Source of the DNA: Luzula sylvatica
Taxonomy: Eukaryota; Streptophyta; Magnoliopsida; Poales; Juncaceae
Assembly (NCBI GenBank): GCA_946800325.1
Contig: OX326960.1
Location: 32,889,629-32,953,628, forward strand
Direction of reading: 5' to 3'
DNA length: 64,000 bases
Below are positions 12,226-24,058 of this stretch, piece by piece. The position numbers and the translations under genes were made by a program. The notes beneath the pieces are model-generated. The model saw nothing but the letters and a program-made list of their open reading frames with translations, ran no database searches and was not told the origin of the DNA. How positions within the stretch are numbered: position 1 is the first letter of the stretch; each line of letters opens with the position of its first letter.

Positions 12226-13032
12226 GTTTGGAATTTGAAAAAACCCAAATAATTTTTTTATATATATATATTTAGTTTCTTCAAATATCTTAATGAGATT
12301 CTCATACAAATCATTGTAAACATTATTTAGTAATAGTAATTGTTGTTTTTGTATGACATATTTCTCATTATATAGTGGGAAATTGTCACACATATTAAAT
12401 TTAAATGATAATTATGAATCAAGCATGCATCTGCATGTTGAGTGAATTACCTACTAATATATGTCACAGAAAACACATGAAATACATTTTGTAGGGTTCA
12501 TGTAAAACTAGTAGCACTTTTAAAAATGGATTTTGTAATTGTTCCTATTTTGTTACACATATTAAATGCATTTTTGATGCAAGCATTTTTTAAAAATGGA
12601 TTTTGTTTAGTTATGTTTTCAGAAAATTAAAAAAACTCTAGGCATTATTATCAGAAAAAAAAATAGAAATAAAGTTAATAAATACGATGTTTAATTTTGT
12701 ATCGTACATGTTTGTATTATAGACTAGAGTTTTGATAGCGTCGTTAAGGTAGAATATATTTTACATACCTTTTTCGTTAATTCGATATTTTGGTATTCAT
12801 CTTACTTTTTTTTAAAGTATTTTCACTCTTGATTTTTATTATTTCTTATACCAATTATGATGAAATAATGTATCCAATTTTATCCTCCCATATCTCCACA
12901 GAGTAACTCCAAACAATTTATTCGAAAAATCAATAACAAATATGACAATTTCTCTAACCAACTAGGCACAAAAATTAGAAAAATAATATTCATATAGTCT
13001 TAAAAAAATGTTTTGACATGTTTCTTTGCCTT

Positions 13033-14314
13033 TTAATAAGTTAACCTGCCTGGTCCGGCGGCCTCGACCAAATAAAGTCTACAACATGGTGATCCATCAA
13101 TAGGATCCATCTCGACCGATCTCGGTATCTTTCTTCTCCTCTCAAATAAATTTTCAGGATCACTCAACAATCCAAAATTTGCATCCAAGTCCCCAATTTC
13201 TGCGATATTTACGCCATGGAACCCTATACTCGGCAAAAGTTGCTCGGGCCAATCACAATAAAAATGGAACAAGTCATCCGAGAGAGTAATCGCCGATTTA
13301 TTCATGAAGTCTGCCAAGAGGGCCGTACACATTGTACTTTTACTCGTCGTGGCTATTGTTTCGAGCACTTGCATTGCGTGATTTTCTGATAGATAGTATA
13401 AAATTCCTTCGAGGAGCCAAATCGTGTTGGTTTCTGGGGAAAAACCGGAGTTGGTTAGCTTTGGGTACCAGTCTGATTCACGTAAATCAGCTGTAACTTG
13501 GATCAAACGGTTGGACTGAAGGTTCAGTTTTGTATTATTGTTCGTCGATGTAGCTTTTTCTTGATTTATGAGATTGGATTTAAGTTCGAGTAATTCGGGG
13601 AAATCGAGTTCAAAAACAGTGCATTTTCTCAGGCAACTCAGTCTGTACGCCCTCGCATCCATTCCTTGTATGCATACATGGAAAAATGATTTGATAAGAA
13701 ATTGTTTAATGAGAAAATTTGAATTGAATTTTTTGAAAAATATCACAATATCAATGATTTTAGAATTCAAAAATTGCCTGTCAAATTATTCCTCGAAACA
13801 ACTAATTGTGCTCTCTATGTTGTTTTCATTTTATTTTAAGAAATTAAGTCGCGAACTAAATAATTACCTGCACCTAATAGAACGATTTGAATTCCTGTAT
13901 GACCAAAAGCCTCAATCGCCGCCTCGAGACGTGCATCGAACCAAAGTGTTCGTATCGCCATCATGACGCCAGGTATCTCTTTTGCATTATTTAGTCTCTC
14001 TCTCCTAATTGTTGCATGTAACCCCCTCAACAACCTATTAATTACCATCACAGAAGAAAAAATGTTCATATATTTTTCACTTTTGAGTATTAATTACCTA
14101 TCAATTACCTCTCTCCGGCGAATATATCTGCCAATGGATCGTTAATCACGTGACTCCACAAAGCTCGTACCGCTGCAGTCTGTCTGGAACTCTGCAGAAG
14201 CGGGCCCCATTGCGTGTCGATCGTTGCATGTATTTCTCGAACTTCGTCTGAAGTGACCAAGTTTCGCAATGTATACTCGGCGTCCGATGACGTGGAGCTC
14301 TCTCCTCCTGCCAT
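13033..14314 (-). CDS. LCMT-family S-adenosylmethionine-dependent methyltransferase, 3 exons, 334 aa
   Basis: Exons (minus strand) 14314-14109, 14034-13868 and 13664-13033 join in phase to a TAA stop. The fold is that of the leucine carboxyl methyltransferase / Ppm1 family (PF04072): an N-terminal cap ('SRQTAAVRALWSHVINDPLA'), 'AIRTLWFDARLEAAI', then the SAM motif 'IVLLGAGMDARAYRL' (about residues 118-132) split by intron 2, an acidic strand end 'TVFELDFPELLELK', and 'TIWLLEGILYYL' as the motif that forms the far wall of the SAM pocket. The family includes protein phosphatase 2A carboxyl methylase and many plant and bacterial members of unknown substrate, so the substrate here is not assigned. 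No transit peptide is evident. The gene is divergent from the PMT28-like gene, with 1.38 kb between start codons. Confidence 0.88.
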
Positions 14315-14603
14315 GTGGATATCGTAAGAGAAAAGATATATAGAAAGAAAAATGCATGGCTGGAGAATGGCTATATAAGAAAAGGGAGGTTATGAAGGGA
14401 GAAGAGGAGGAGGAGGAGATAAGAGGAAAGAGAGCCACACACAACAAATTAAGGCAAGAGGAGGAAAAGGGAATCAAATTAAGGGTCTGAATGATAGGTA
14501 TATTGTATACAGTATATACACACTACAAATGAAAGAGAGAAGAAGTTGGTAATTTTGAATGTTGGAGAAATATACACGATTGTGTGTATATGTATGATTA
14601 TAC

Positions 14604-14605
14604 GT

Positions 14606-14649
<44 letters not shown>
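14604..14649. repeat. Compound GT/GA microsatellite
   Basis: About 13 GT units (14604-14630) pass directly into about 9 GA units (14631-14649). It lies about 290 bases upstream of the LCMT-like start codon and is likely length-variable. Confidence 0.95.
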
Positions 14650-15204
14650 TCACAAAGTACAGTAAGTAGAATTTGGACGAATCGTGGCCGAAGGATGAAG
14701 ATAACGAGATGGTCACATCTTGAGGTTGTAGACAAAATATAATTGGATCTCATAACTCTCAACTGGCACCTGAAACTACATACAAACTCAGATTATATGT
14801 CTCCAATCTCAATTCTCACCTATCCACACAATTTCTTTGGGTGGTTAATTTACAACATTAATTAAATTATAATTATAATATTTATGAATTAATTTTGTTT
14901 TCATTTCTTTTGGCATAATCTTTTTCTGCTAAAAAAATATTCAAAATGGGAAATTTATAATTTCATAAAATAGGTCAAAAGTAATTTGGGCTAAGGCCTA
15001 TTTTGAAGGCCCAAATTTGAACGTGCAACACCAAAAGCTACTTGACAGAGAATGTGTAGTGTCACAAGAGCATCTAGGGAAAAAGACTGTTATGCCCTTG
15101 TCTCCTCTTTCAGTTCTTCTTCCTCTACCTCTCCAGTACAGACTAAACATTGTATATATTTTACCTACCAATTTTTCTTTTTTCTTTGTTTTGGTGATTT
15201 GATT

Positions 15205-15625
15205 CGCAATTTGTAACTGCTGAAAACAACCAATCAACAACTTAACAGAGCAAGTGGAAAAGCTGAGATCTTTCACTAATTTTATCACAGTTGAGCAGCT
15301 TGAGCTCTAATTTCTCTATTTCTTTCTCGGAATCTACAACGAGGATAATCAAATTGACGCAGATTTAATCGATTTTTTTTTCTTAATTGGTAATTGGTGT
15401 CCTAATTTTTGAACTACTGACAGTGACCAAGCAACAATTACGACCAACAACTTTAGCTTGGTTTTTGAACAAGACCTTGCTCCTACCAAAAATGTGAGAT
15501 CTTTCACCAGTTTTATCACTGTTAAGCTCCATTTCTATCTCTCTCTTTCTCTTTCTCCATGAGGATAAGTAAATTGAAGCAATTTTACTCATTTTTATTT
15601 TCATTTCGTCTGTAACCACTGAAAA
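15205..15625 (+). repeat. Imperfect tandem duplication in the leader region of the PMT28-like gene
   Basis: Two arms of roughly 200 bases share 'gagatctttcac', 'ttttatcac.gtt.agc', 'gaggataa' and 'caaattga.gcag.ttta'-like words: the first arm runs about 15205-15380, the second about 15405-15600. A third start-like 'taaccactgaaaagtg' lies near 15613. Divergence is moderate. It could move transcription starts or splice sites in the leader, but no leader intron could be proved. Confidence 0.5.
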
Positions 15626-15691
15626 GTGAAAGAGACGAACCAACAATTAAAGCATCTACTATCCTTCGCATTACTCTTTCTATCTCCGTTA

Positions 15692-18663
15692 ATGGCGATT
15701 TCAAAATTGAAGCAACTGAAACAAAGTGCAAAACGGGCTCCATTCAGTATCGCGGTCAAGGTGTGTATAGCAATTATATTGGGCCTCTCTTTTGCCGTGA
15801 TTTGGTCCACATTCTCTCCTAATTCTACTGAAGAAGAGGTTTCTACAAAAAGAAGTAGCTTTGGGGATATTTCAGATTTTGAATCTGAAAAAACCGTACC
15901 CAAATCCAAACCCATAGAGAAAGAAAAAGAGAAAGATAAGACCTTTGAGGAAACCCAAACCCATTCGAGTAATGCAACAGTCCAGGTGCCAAAGCCAGAT
16001 GAAGAAATTGTGATGAAAAATGAAACTGAGGTAGAGAGAGAAAATGACAAGACAGATAAAGAAGAGAGAGAGAAAGAAGAGGGAGAAGAAGAGAAGAAAG
16101 AGAAAGAGAAAGAAGTAGAACAAGGGGAAACAGAGAAGGTAGATGAAAAAGAGATCTCAGAGGAAACCATTGAAAATTCGAATGAAGAGGAATCAGAAAC
16201 AATTTCTGAAGGAGATGAAGAAATCTCTGAAGAAGAAGAAGAAGAAGAAACTAAAAGTAAAAACACAAAGAAAATTAAAAAAATGGGACCTTTATTTGAT
16301 CCTTTAGCCCGGTACCACTGGAAGCAATGTGGTACCAAAAGTGGTACCAGTTATGTACCGTGTTTGGATTTCGAGAATGACGGCACCAAGAGACACAATG
16401 AACGAACTTGCCCTAAAACTGGTACGATGTGTTTAGTCTCAGTACCTAAAGAATATAAAGAACCTCTTCCTTGGCCTGAGAGAGAAAATAAGGTAAAATA
16501 TTTTCATTTCTGACCCCTGAAAATATTAGAATTATGAAGCAGGCGTAATTTTCTAATTTTGAAATAATTTCAGATATGGTATAATAATGTGGCTCATCCA
16601 AGATTATCTTCATATATAAAATCACATTCTTGGTTAAAAATATCTGGAGATAATCTAATTTTTCCCAAGGATAAAGCTGAATTCAAAGCTGGCGCTCAAC
16701 ATTATCTTGATTCAATTGAAGAGGTAATTTTTTATTTTTTTATATATTTTTGTTCAATCAATTAATTATTAAACCCTTATTACCAATTAATTTCATTAAT
16801 TCCTCTCAATTTTTTCAATTTTAGATGGTACCAGATTTGGAATTTGGCAAGAACATTCGTACCGTTCTAGACATAGGCAGTATAACCGCAGAATTCAGCA
16901 TGGCATTAATTAAAAAAAATGTGTTGACGCTATCACTAGGGTTAATTAATGACCAAATTAACCTCGCCCAATTGGCCCTCGAGAGGGGTATTCCTGTAAT
17001 TTTGGCAAGTTTGGGTTCTAGAAGACTCCCTTTTCCTAGTGGTGTTTTCGATGCGATTCATTGTGGCGAATGTGACATTGCTTGGCATCATAATGGTATA
17101 TATTATTTTTTTATTACCAATATCATTATTTTTGCATATATAATTATCCAAAATATAATTTAAAATTATTTTTAGATAATTTTGTACTTACATTAAATTA
17201 TTTTTGGATAATTGTATACATGAAATGGATTAAAAATATTGGATAAGGGGCATTATTGTCCAAATACAAAGTGAACGTAGAGAGGTAAAAAATATTCTTC
17301 CCATTTAGGGAGTTATAAGAAACATACAAAAAAATAGGGTGTTCTTTAAAAAATTGTCTAATTAGTTTATATCTAATTAACAAAAATTGTGTTGTAATTA
17401 ATCAATTAATTAATATTTTTTGGGTTTTTAGGGGGGAAATTGCTTCTAGAAATGAATAGAATTTTGAGACCTGGTGGTTATTTCATTACTTCTAATAAGC
17501 ATGGTGATATTGAGACCGAAGAAGGTAAATCTCGCTTAAATTTTTTTTTTATTGTGCATTTATTTTGTTAAAATTGCAAAAATTCAAATCGATTTGGGGT
17601 CAATTTTAATCTCGAATAATTTTTATAGGAATGAGGAAATTATTGCAGTCGATATGTTGGAACGTGCTAGCACACACAACAGACGAAGAAAGCGAGTTAG
17701 GAATTAGGGTTTATCAAAGACCTGCCTCGAATGATATATTCGAAATCAGAACTACCAAAATCCCTCCTTATTGTAAAGAAAACGATAATCAAGACTACGC
17801 ATGGTACAAAATTTTATAACTTTTATTTCTAGGAATATACTATTTCTTCTTATTATTTATTTATTTTTATTTTTTTTGATAAATTTAAGGTACACGCCAA
17901 TACAAACATGTTTGCATAAAGTCCCCGTAGCGATAGAAGAGAGAGGAAGTGATTGGCCTGCAGATTGGCCAAGCAGACTCGAAACGTATCCTGATTGGCT
18001 CGGAGATTTGAAAGAGAAACTCACTTCCGATCATAATCACTGGAGATCCGTGGTTCATAAATCCTACTTGAACGGCCTTGGCGTTGACTGGTCAACCATC
18101 CGCAACGTCCTCGACATGAAATCCATTTATGGAGGGTAACTACCAATTTTATTATTAATTTTATTTTATTTTCGTAGGATAAATTTTTTAATTTATATAT
18201 AGATTTGCGGCGGCTTTGGCGGGCCAGAATGTGTGGGTAATGAACGTGGTACCGGTCCACGCACCAAACACGCTTCCAATAATTTTCGAAAGGGGGCTCA
18301 TCGGTGTACACCACGATTGGTGCGAACCGTTCAGCACGTATCCAAGATCGTACGATCTTTTGCACGCAGACCATCTCTTTTCTCGATTAAAAAATCGGTA
18401 ATATTCCATTTTATTGAATAGTATTCTATGATTTGGCTCGATACGTGATTTTTTTGGTTTGGTTTTACAGGTGTAAACAACCGGTTGTGATCGTGGTCGA
18501 AATGGATAGAATTTTGAGACCGGGAGGGTGGGCGATAATACGCGATAAATTAGAAATATTGAATCCTTTGGAGAATATATTGAAGTCGATGAATTGGGAG
18601 ATTCGTATGACTTTTGGAAAGGATAAGGAAGGGATACTTTGCGCGCAAAAGATAGTTTTGTGA
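15692..18663 (+). CDS. PMT28: PMT28-like Golgi methyltransferase, 8 exons, 707 aa
   Basis: Exons 15692-16492, 16574-16723, 16825-17095, 17432-17524, 17629-17803, 17890-18135, 18203-18397 and 18471-18663 join in phase. The product is a type II membrane protein: a short basic N-tail, one membrane helix at about residues 18-41, a long Glu/Lys-rich luminal stem (about 47-215) and a Methyltransf_29 domain (PF03141). The domain shows '[16 protein letters not shown]', '[17 protein letters not shown]' as a degenerate SAM motif, '[16 protein letters not shown]', '[15 protein letters not shown]' and '[15 protein letters not shown]'. The family acts on cell-wall pectin in the Golgi. The SAM motif lacks the usual D-x-G-x-G pattern, as I recall for the PMT28 branch, and '[10 protein letters not shown]' replaces the common cysteine-rich equivalent, so catalytic activity is uncertain. 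A GT at 17805 is used as donor in the intron-5 model. An in-frame ATG 22 codons upstream was rejected because the basic N-tail begins at this ATG. Confidence 0.92.
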
Positions 18664-19011
18664 CCGTGAAATTATTATTTTTTTGTTTGATTGTTTGTGT
18701 TGTATTCGAAATTAATTGTTTTTTTATTCTGATTTGTACTAGCTTTTTGTTTATTTCGTGGCTTGTTTTCTGGAAAATTGTAATTTGTACAATATGTAGA
18801 TTATCATTGAATTTATTCATCGATTATACACACTTTGTAATACAACTATTTTGTGAAATTAAACGTAGAAAGAAATAATTTTCATATGTTTCAGGGTCAT
18901 ATAAGATAATTATATTCGATGACTTCAATGGAATAGAAAGGTTTTCAGGGGTACGAGTGAAAAATGTACCACGTATTAAAGCCCTGACTAAACCCTTCAT
19001 CTCTAGTGGCC
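18664..19011 (+). promoter_or_regulatory. Compact spacer between the PMT28-like and TYW1 genes
   Basis: Only 348 bases separate the stop of one gene from the start of the next on the same strand. The first part is T-rich and contains 'tttgtaat' and 'aattgtaatttgtac' words fitting a plant 3' untranslated region. The last part (about 18890-19011) must carry the TYW1 leader and core promoter. The tight packing makes transcriptional interference or read-through possible. Confidence 0.5.
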
Positions 19012-21450
19012 ATGGCGAACTCTTCCTCCTCCCTCTCCGTCTCCACCACCACAACGCATCTCACCATCTTCACCGTCCTCTCACTCTCCTCCCTTTACCT
19101 CTTCTACAAGTCTCTTCACCTTCGCCGCCTCAAAGCTTCCAAATCACGCTCTCTTATCTCCCCAAATCCGAGCTCCGGTACTACACCGAAGCTTTTCTTT
19201 GTCTCTCAAACCAATACATCCAAAGACCTCGCCATTCGCCTCCATTCCTTACTCCAGTCTAATTCTCTTAATTTCTCTCTCACTGATCCATCCAAGTACG
19301 ACCCTGACAATATATTGTCAGAAACCCTAGTTCTCTTCGTCGTCTCCTCTTGGCAGGATGGGAATCCTCCTCAGGATTCGCAACTCTTCTCTGAGTTTCT
19401 CTCAGATGCTGCTAATGACTTTCGTGTTGGATCGCTCGCTTTATCAGGCTGTAAATTCGCTGTTTTTGGAGTTGGGTCGAGCTCTTATGGTGATACATTC
19501 AATAAAGCAGGCAGAGATTTCGCGAAATGGATGAAGATGCTCGGTGCAAAAGAGATGATACCAATTTGTGATGGAGACGTGGATACAGGTGAACTGAGCC
19601 CGGTTTTTGATGCATGGGGCGAGAAGTTGGTTAGGGTCTTGAAGGGAGAAACCATTGAGGAGGAGGAGGAAGAAGAGGAAGAAGAAATGGAGGAACTGGA
19701 GGATGAAATGGAGGAGGACGCAGAGACTGGAGAGGTCGATATAGAGGACATTGCAGGAAAAGCACCTGCGAAAAATTCTACGAATGGTTTGACAAAGAGT
19801 AGCGAGAATGGTTTGAAGGAAATGGTCACTCCAATTATTCGAACCAGCTTAGAGAAACAAGTATATTTCTTTTACTATTATTAAAATGAATTAACGATTT
19901 CAACATTATGTTTATATATTTAATGTTGTATTCGATTTCAGGGATATAAAATCATAGGTTCACATAGTGGAGTGAAGCTCTGTAGATGGACTAAATCGCA
20001 ATTAAGAGGAAGAGGAGGGTGTTATAAGCATTCCTTTTATGGAATCGAAAGCCATAGATGCATGGAAGCGACGCCAAGTTTGGCATGTGCGAATAAATGT
20101 GTGTTTTGTTGGAGACACCACACAAATCCAGTTGGGAAGAGCTGGAGATGGAAAATGGACGATCCAGTTGAAATTGTCAATACGGCCATTGACCTACATG
20201 TTAAAATGATCAAGCAAATGAAAGGAGTTCCTGGTATGTATATATATAGTCCGTCTTTTTTGGTAATTTTAGATTTTGTAGGGGTCAAAATGTAATCTTT
20301 TTTATTTGTTGGGTTTAGGGGTGAAGAAAAAGGAATTTGACGAAGGATTGGATCCGAGACATTGTGCATTGTCTCTTGTAGGGGAGCCAATAATGTATCC
20401 TGAAATTAATTCTCTTATCGATGAATTGCACAGGCGCGCAATTTCCACGTTTTTGGTCACGAACGCGCAATTTCCTGACCGAATTAAGGTTTTAAAACCG
20501 ATAACTCAGGTATTAAAATTTCAATTATGCATTGAGGGGTATTTAATATAATTTTCGATTTACAAGGACTACTTTGAACAAATTGCAGCTGTATGTGAGT
20601 GTGGATGCAGCTACAAAAGATAGTCTTAAAGCTATTGATCGACCCTTATTTGGCGATTTTTGGGAACGTTTTATTGTAAGTTACAAAATTTACCTTTTTG
20701 TTTATTCTTTCATTTTTTTCAAGATAAAAAGAAAAAATTATCAAATTAAAATGCACTGTTTTTTTTTGTTATGATATGAAAGGATTCGTTGAAGGCACTG
20801 AAGGACAAGTGTCAGAGAACCGTGTATAGGTTGACTTTGGTCAAAGGGTGGAATGCCGAGGATATCGATGCGTATTCGAATTTGCTTCACTTAGGAGTAC
20901 CTGATTTCGTGGAAATTAAAGGCGTCACTTATTGCGGATCGTTAGTATTTATTTCTCTATTTACATTTTAAAATTTCCGCCTCATATATTTACAAAATTT
21001 ACAGGACCGCCACTTCGAAACTGACGATGGAGAACGTGCCGTGGCACGCGGACGTGAAGGCCTTCTCGGAAGAGTTAGCTTCGAAAAGCAACGGAGTTTA
21101 CGAAGTCGCGTGTGAACACGTCCACTCTTGTTGCGTTCTTCTCGCCAAAGTCGACAGGTTCAAGATCGACGGGAATTGGTATACTTGGATCGACTACGTC
21201 AAGTTCCAACAATTGGTAAGTCAACGAATGAATAAATTATAATATTTTATCGCATTGTATTGTATTAACTATTGTTTTTGTGGAAATATTAAAAACGATA
21301 CAGGTGGCATCGGGGGAGCCGTTTAAGAGCGAAGATTATATGAAAATGACACCTTCGTGGGCGGTATATGGAGCAGACGAAGGAGGTTTCGATCCTGACC
21401 AATTGCGTTTTAAGAAGGAAAGGCGTCACGGAACACAAAGTGTCAAGTGA
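19012..21450 (+). CDS. TYW1: tRNA 4-demethylwyosine synthase TYW1, 7 exons, 644 aa
   Basis: Exons 19012-19860, 19942-20233, 20319-20509, 20589-20675, 20783-20940, 21005-21215 and 21304-21450 join in phase. The enzyme condenses N1-methylguanosine-37 of tRNA-Phe with pyruvate to form the tricyclic imG-14 core of wybutosine. Order: N-terminal hydrophobic segment (about residues 15-33), a flavodoxin domain (about 58-205, 'VFGVGSSSYGDTFNKAGRDF'), a Glu-rich linker (about 212-240), then the radical-SAM domain with the 4Fe-4S motif C332-x3-C336-x2-C339 ('CANKCVFCWRHH'). 'LSLVGEPIMYPEI', 'LYVSVDAATKDSLKAIDRPL' and 'YRLTLVKGWN' are conserved family blocks, and the C-terminal Wyosine_form block ends 'TPSWAVYGADEGGFDP'. 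Length and the flavodoxin fusion match eukaryotic TYW1. The hydrophobic N-terminus hints at membrane anchoring, as in animal and yeast homologues. Confidence 0.95.
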
Positions 21451-21955
21451 ATGTAATAATTAATGCTTAGCGCCTTTCTTTGAAATCACCCAATAGAAGA
21501 ACACCTAATAAAATGAGAAAGAATATACCAAATAAGTTAAAAAAATATTTATATCATTCTTAATTTGTTTGGTGATTTTAAAGTGTGATGCGGAGACGTA
21601 CTGTTTTTTGTATGATTAGTTTCTTTTTTGGGATTTTTCTTAATTTCTTTTGTGAAATTTATGCAATTTTCACTGTCAAGTGAGTGAATTCTTGTTACTG
21701 TTTGATTTTATTATTAGCGTCTTTTCTTATCATTTTATGTACTTTTATTAATAACCATTGGTTGAATTTTATTTGATTTGATAATTAACACCAAATTGTA
21801 TGGTATTTTCATTTCAAAATGTCATTATAACATGATTAAAATATATATTTATTTTTTAGAATGTTTCATTTGTTTTTTTTTTTCGATTTTATATAGGATG
21901 AGTTTTTTTGTCCCTTTCCTATTTTCCATAAATTTATTGCTAAACTTTGTTGGAA
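21451..21955 (+). other. TYW1 3' flank
   Basis: T-rich sequence with 'taataaaatgag' (near 21508) and repeated 'gtcaagtga' words at the stop and again near 21675. No gene is seen. It runs into the Helitron start at 21956. Confidence 0.5.
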
Positions 21956-23855
21956 TCTATACTATATACTAATTCAAGGGGATTTGCAGCCCCCTGGTGC
22001 AGCCACGTCACCAGGGGCCTATTCGTAAAAAAAAAAAATTATTTACAATTTTGGTCCTTTTTTATTTACAATTTGGTCCTTTTTTAAAAAAAAATTTACA
22101 TTTTGGTCCTTTCTTCCTTACATTTTAGTCCTTTATATTTGCATTTTGGTCCTTCGAGTTTTAATATTCACATTTTGGTCCAGCGGCCTCAAATTGGTCC
22201 TGTTTTTTAAAAAAAATTACATTTTGGTCCTTTTTTATCACATTTCGGTCCTTTATATTTGCATTTTGATCCCTCGAAGTTTTAAAATTTACATTTTGGT
22301 CCTTTATTATTTTTCTTGCCTGGTGCAGCCACGTCACCAGGGACCTATTTGTAAAAAAAAAAAATTTACATTTTGGTCCTTTTTAATTTACAAATTGGTC
22401 CTTTTTTCGAAAAAAAATTACATTTTGGTCCTTTTTTTTTTACATTTTTGTTCTTTAAATTTGCATTTTGGCCCTCGAAGTTTTGAAAAAAAATATTTAT
22501 TTTACATTTTGGTCCTTTTTTATTTACAAATTGGTCCTTTTTTCGAAAAACAATTACATTTTGGTCCTTTTTTTTAAATATTTATTTTATATTTTGGTCC
22601 TTTTTTATTTACAAATTGGTCCTTTTTTCGAAAAACAATTACATTTTGGTACTTTTTTTTACATTTTGGTCCTTTATATTTGCATTTTGGCCCTTCGAAG
22701 TTTTGAAATTTACATTTTAGTCCAGGGGCCTCAAATTGGTCCTATTTTTTAAAAAAAATTATATTTTGGTCCTTTTTTCACATTTTGGTCCTTTATATTT
22801 GCATTTTGGTACTTCGAAGTTTTAAAATTTACATTTTGGTTCTTTATTATTTTTCTTGAAAAACTAAAATAAAGTTATAATAAGTTGAACAATATTAATA
22901 AAAGAACATCTTGCAAATATTTAAAAATAAAATATCACAAAACTATTAAAAAATACATAAAAAGAAAACTAACATAAAAAATAGATGTTTAAATAGATAT
23001 TTTCTATGAATATATTTGCAAGATGTTTATTTATTATCATTTAATGTTAGTTTTTTTATGAATAAAGAATGTAATATTAAAATTATATAAACAAAATATG
23101 TAATAATTTAAATTTTTTTAAATCACTACGTGTTAAGAAGTGTTTATGAATTTTCTTAAAATTAATAAAAAATAACAAAAATAAGTTTTAATTATTACAT
23201 ATGAGATTTGGAGGGTATTTTGGGAAAAAAAAAATTAATATCATCCATAAGGAGTATTTTAAAATAAAAGTTTGGTAAAGAGTTTTTTTTTTTTGGAGTT
23301 TACGAAAAGATAGAGAATTTTTTATAATATCCAAAAAAAAATTAGGGGGTTAAAAATATACCAAATCATGGATGTGCGAATAATCATGACATAATTTAAA
23401 TTAAAGGTTCGAACGAAACGGTTAGCGATGACATCGTCAAACTTTGTTGTTGGCTGACCACACAAAGGACGAAAAATATTTGTGCTAAATATGTAGCGAA
23501 ATTAAGGATTTGTGAAATTAAAAACACTCTTTTTTTTAGCAATGTTTTCTGAACTATTATGTTCTTAATAAATTTCATGACGACTCATTCGTTATTTTTC
23601 CTTATTTTACTTATGAAGTATAAAATATAGATAATTTTTTTAGCAATAACCGTTTGAATTATTCAAGAAATCCGGCTCTTAAAATATTCAAACGATTTTT
23701 GCTACAAAATTTCACTCGCACACAACACACTAAATTACACATATAATAATGATTACAAAAAGAAAGTCACATACACAAAATGAACAACAATTTTTTTCAA
23801 CTACATTACTTATAAACCCGAACAACCCCGCGCAATTGCGCGGGGGTAATGCTAG
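21956..23855 (+). mobile_element. Non-autonomous Helitron
   Basis: The 3' end has the Helitron signature: a perfect 20-base palindrome 'ccccgcgcaattgcgcgggg' (23826-23845), a short spacer and CTAG at 23852-23855 followed by host T. The proposed 5' end is 'tctatactat' at 21956, preceded by A, as expected for A|TC...CTAG|T insertion. A sub-terminal palindrome 'ccctggtgcagccacgtcaccaggg' region lies at about 21993-22017 and a related copy near 22319. The body (22040-22850) is a degenerate array of 'acattttggtcctttt' words. No Rep/helicase gene is present. The 5' boundary is less certain than the 3' end. Confidence 0.72.
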
Positions 23856-24058
23856 TAAAGCCTAAAGTAAGAACCGGCAAGAAACTCATGACATACAAAG
23901 AATCTTGCCCCCGTCACATTTTGTTGATGAGCATAAATCTTACCAATGTCATGCAAATGCTGCCTTAAAAAATAATAATATTTTTTAGCTATATGTATGT
24001 TTATATAATCACATTTTTCTCACAAAAAAGTTTAGCCCTCACAAATCCATTGAAAATG

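Larger units (their letters stand above)
8229..12960. repeat. Diverged direct repeats downstream of the lumen-protein gene
   Basis: A block of about 180-220 bases beginning 'tttrgtttctt' and containing 'gaattacctactrata' occurs three times, starting near 8229, 10678 and 12271. A second block with 'tatcagaaaaa' and, further on, 'tatgatgaaa' occurs near 7890-8020, 11125-11200 and 12650-12870. Identity is partial and the copies carry indels. The pattern indicates repeated duplication of the gene's 3' flank. No intact gene lies between 7860 and 13032. Confidence 0.6.
14315..15691. promoter_or_regulatory. Divergent intergenic region between the LCMT-like and PMT28-like genes
   Basis: Both start codons face outward from this 1.38-kb region, so it must hold both promoters and 5' leaders. 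On the LCMT side a GA-rich leader (about 14395-14470) lies upstream of the ATG. On the PMT28 side the last 500 bases contain an imperfect tandem duplication (15205-15620). No TATA box could be assigned with confidence. Confidence 0.55.

Noticed and set aside
13568..14145. Plus-strand frames over the LCMT-like gene
   Set aside because: They cover its exons and introns in antisense and carry no motif.
15626..15691. Earlier ATG of the PMT28-like frame
   Set aside because: It would add 22 residues before the basic cytosolic tail typical of the family; the ATG at 15692 gives the expected type II topology.
15601..16338. 245-codon serine-rich frame on the minus strand
   Set aside because: It mirrors the Glu/Lys-rich exon 1 of the PMT28-like gene on the other strand and matches no family.
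19006..19011. GTG two codons before the TYW1 ATG as a start
   Set aside because: GTG starts are not used in plant nuclear genes; the ATG at 19012 is taken.
19485..19829. Serine-rich minus-strand frame over TYW1
   Set aside because: It is a shadow of the acidic linker of TYW1.
13033..21450. A cluster of three SAM-using enzymes as a biosynthetic gene cluster
   Set aside because: The LCMT-like, PMT28-like and TYW1 products belong to unrelated families acting on different substrates in different compartments; no pathway links them.
22146..22752. Long frames of 'FWSF', 'LVLF' type over the Helitron body
   Set aside because: They are translations of the 'ttttggtcc' repeats and have no protein features.
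22040..22850. Regular spacing of 'attttggtcc' words that recalls a CRISPR-like or satellite array
   Set aside because: The units vary in length and sequence, there are no unique spacers of constant size, and the genome is a plant. It is the low-complexity body of a Helitron.
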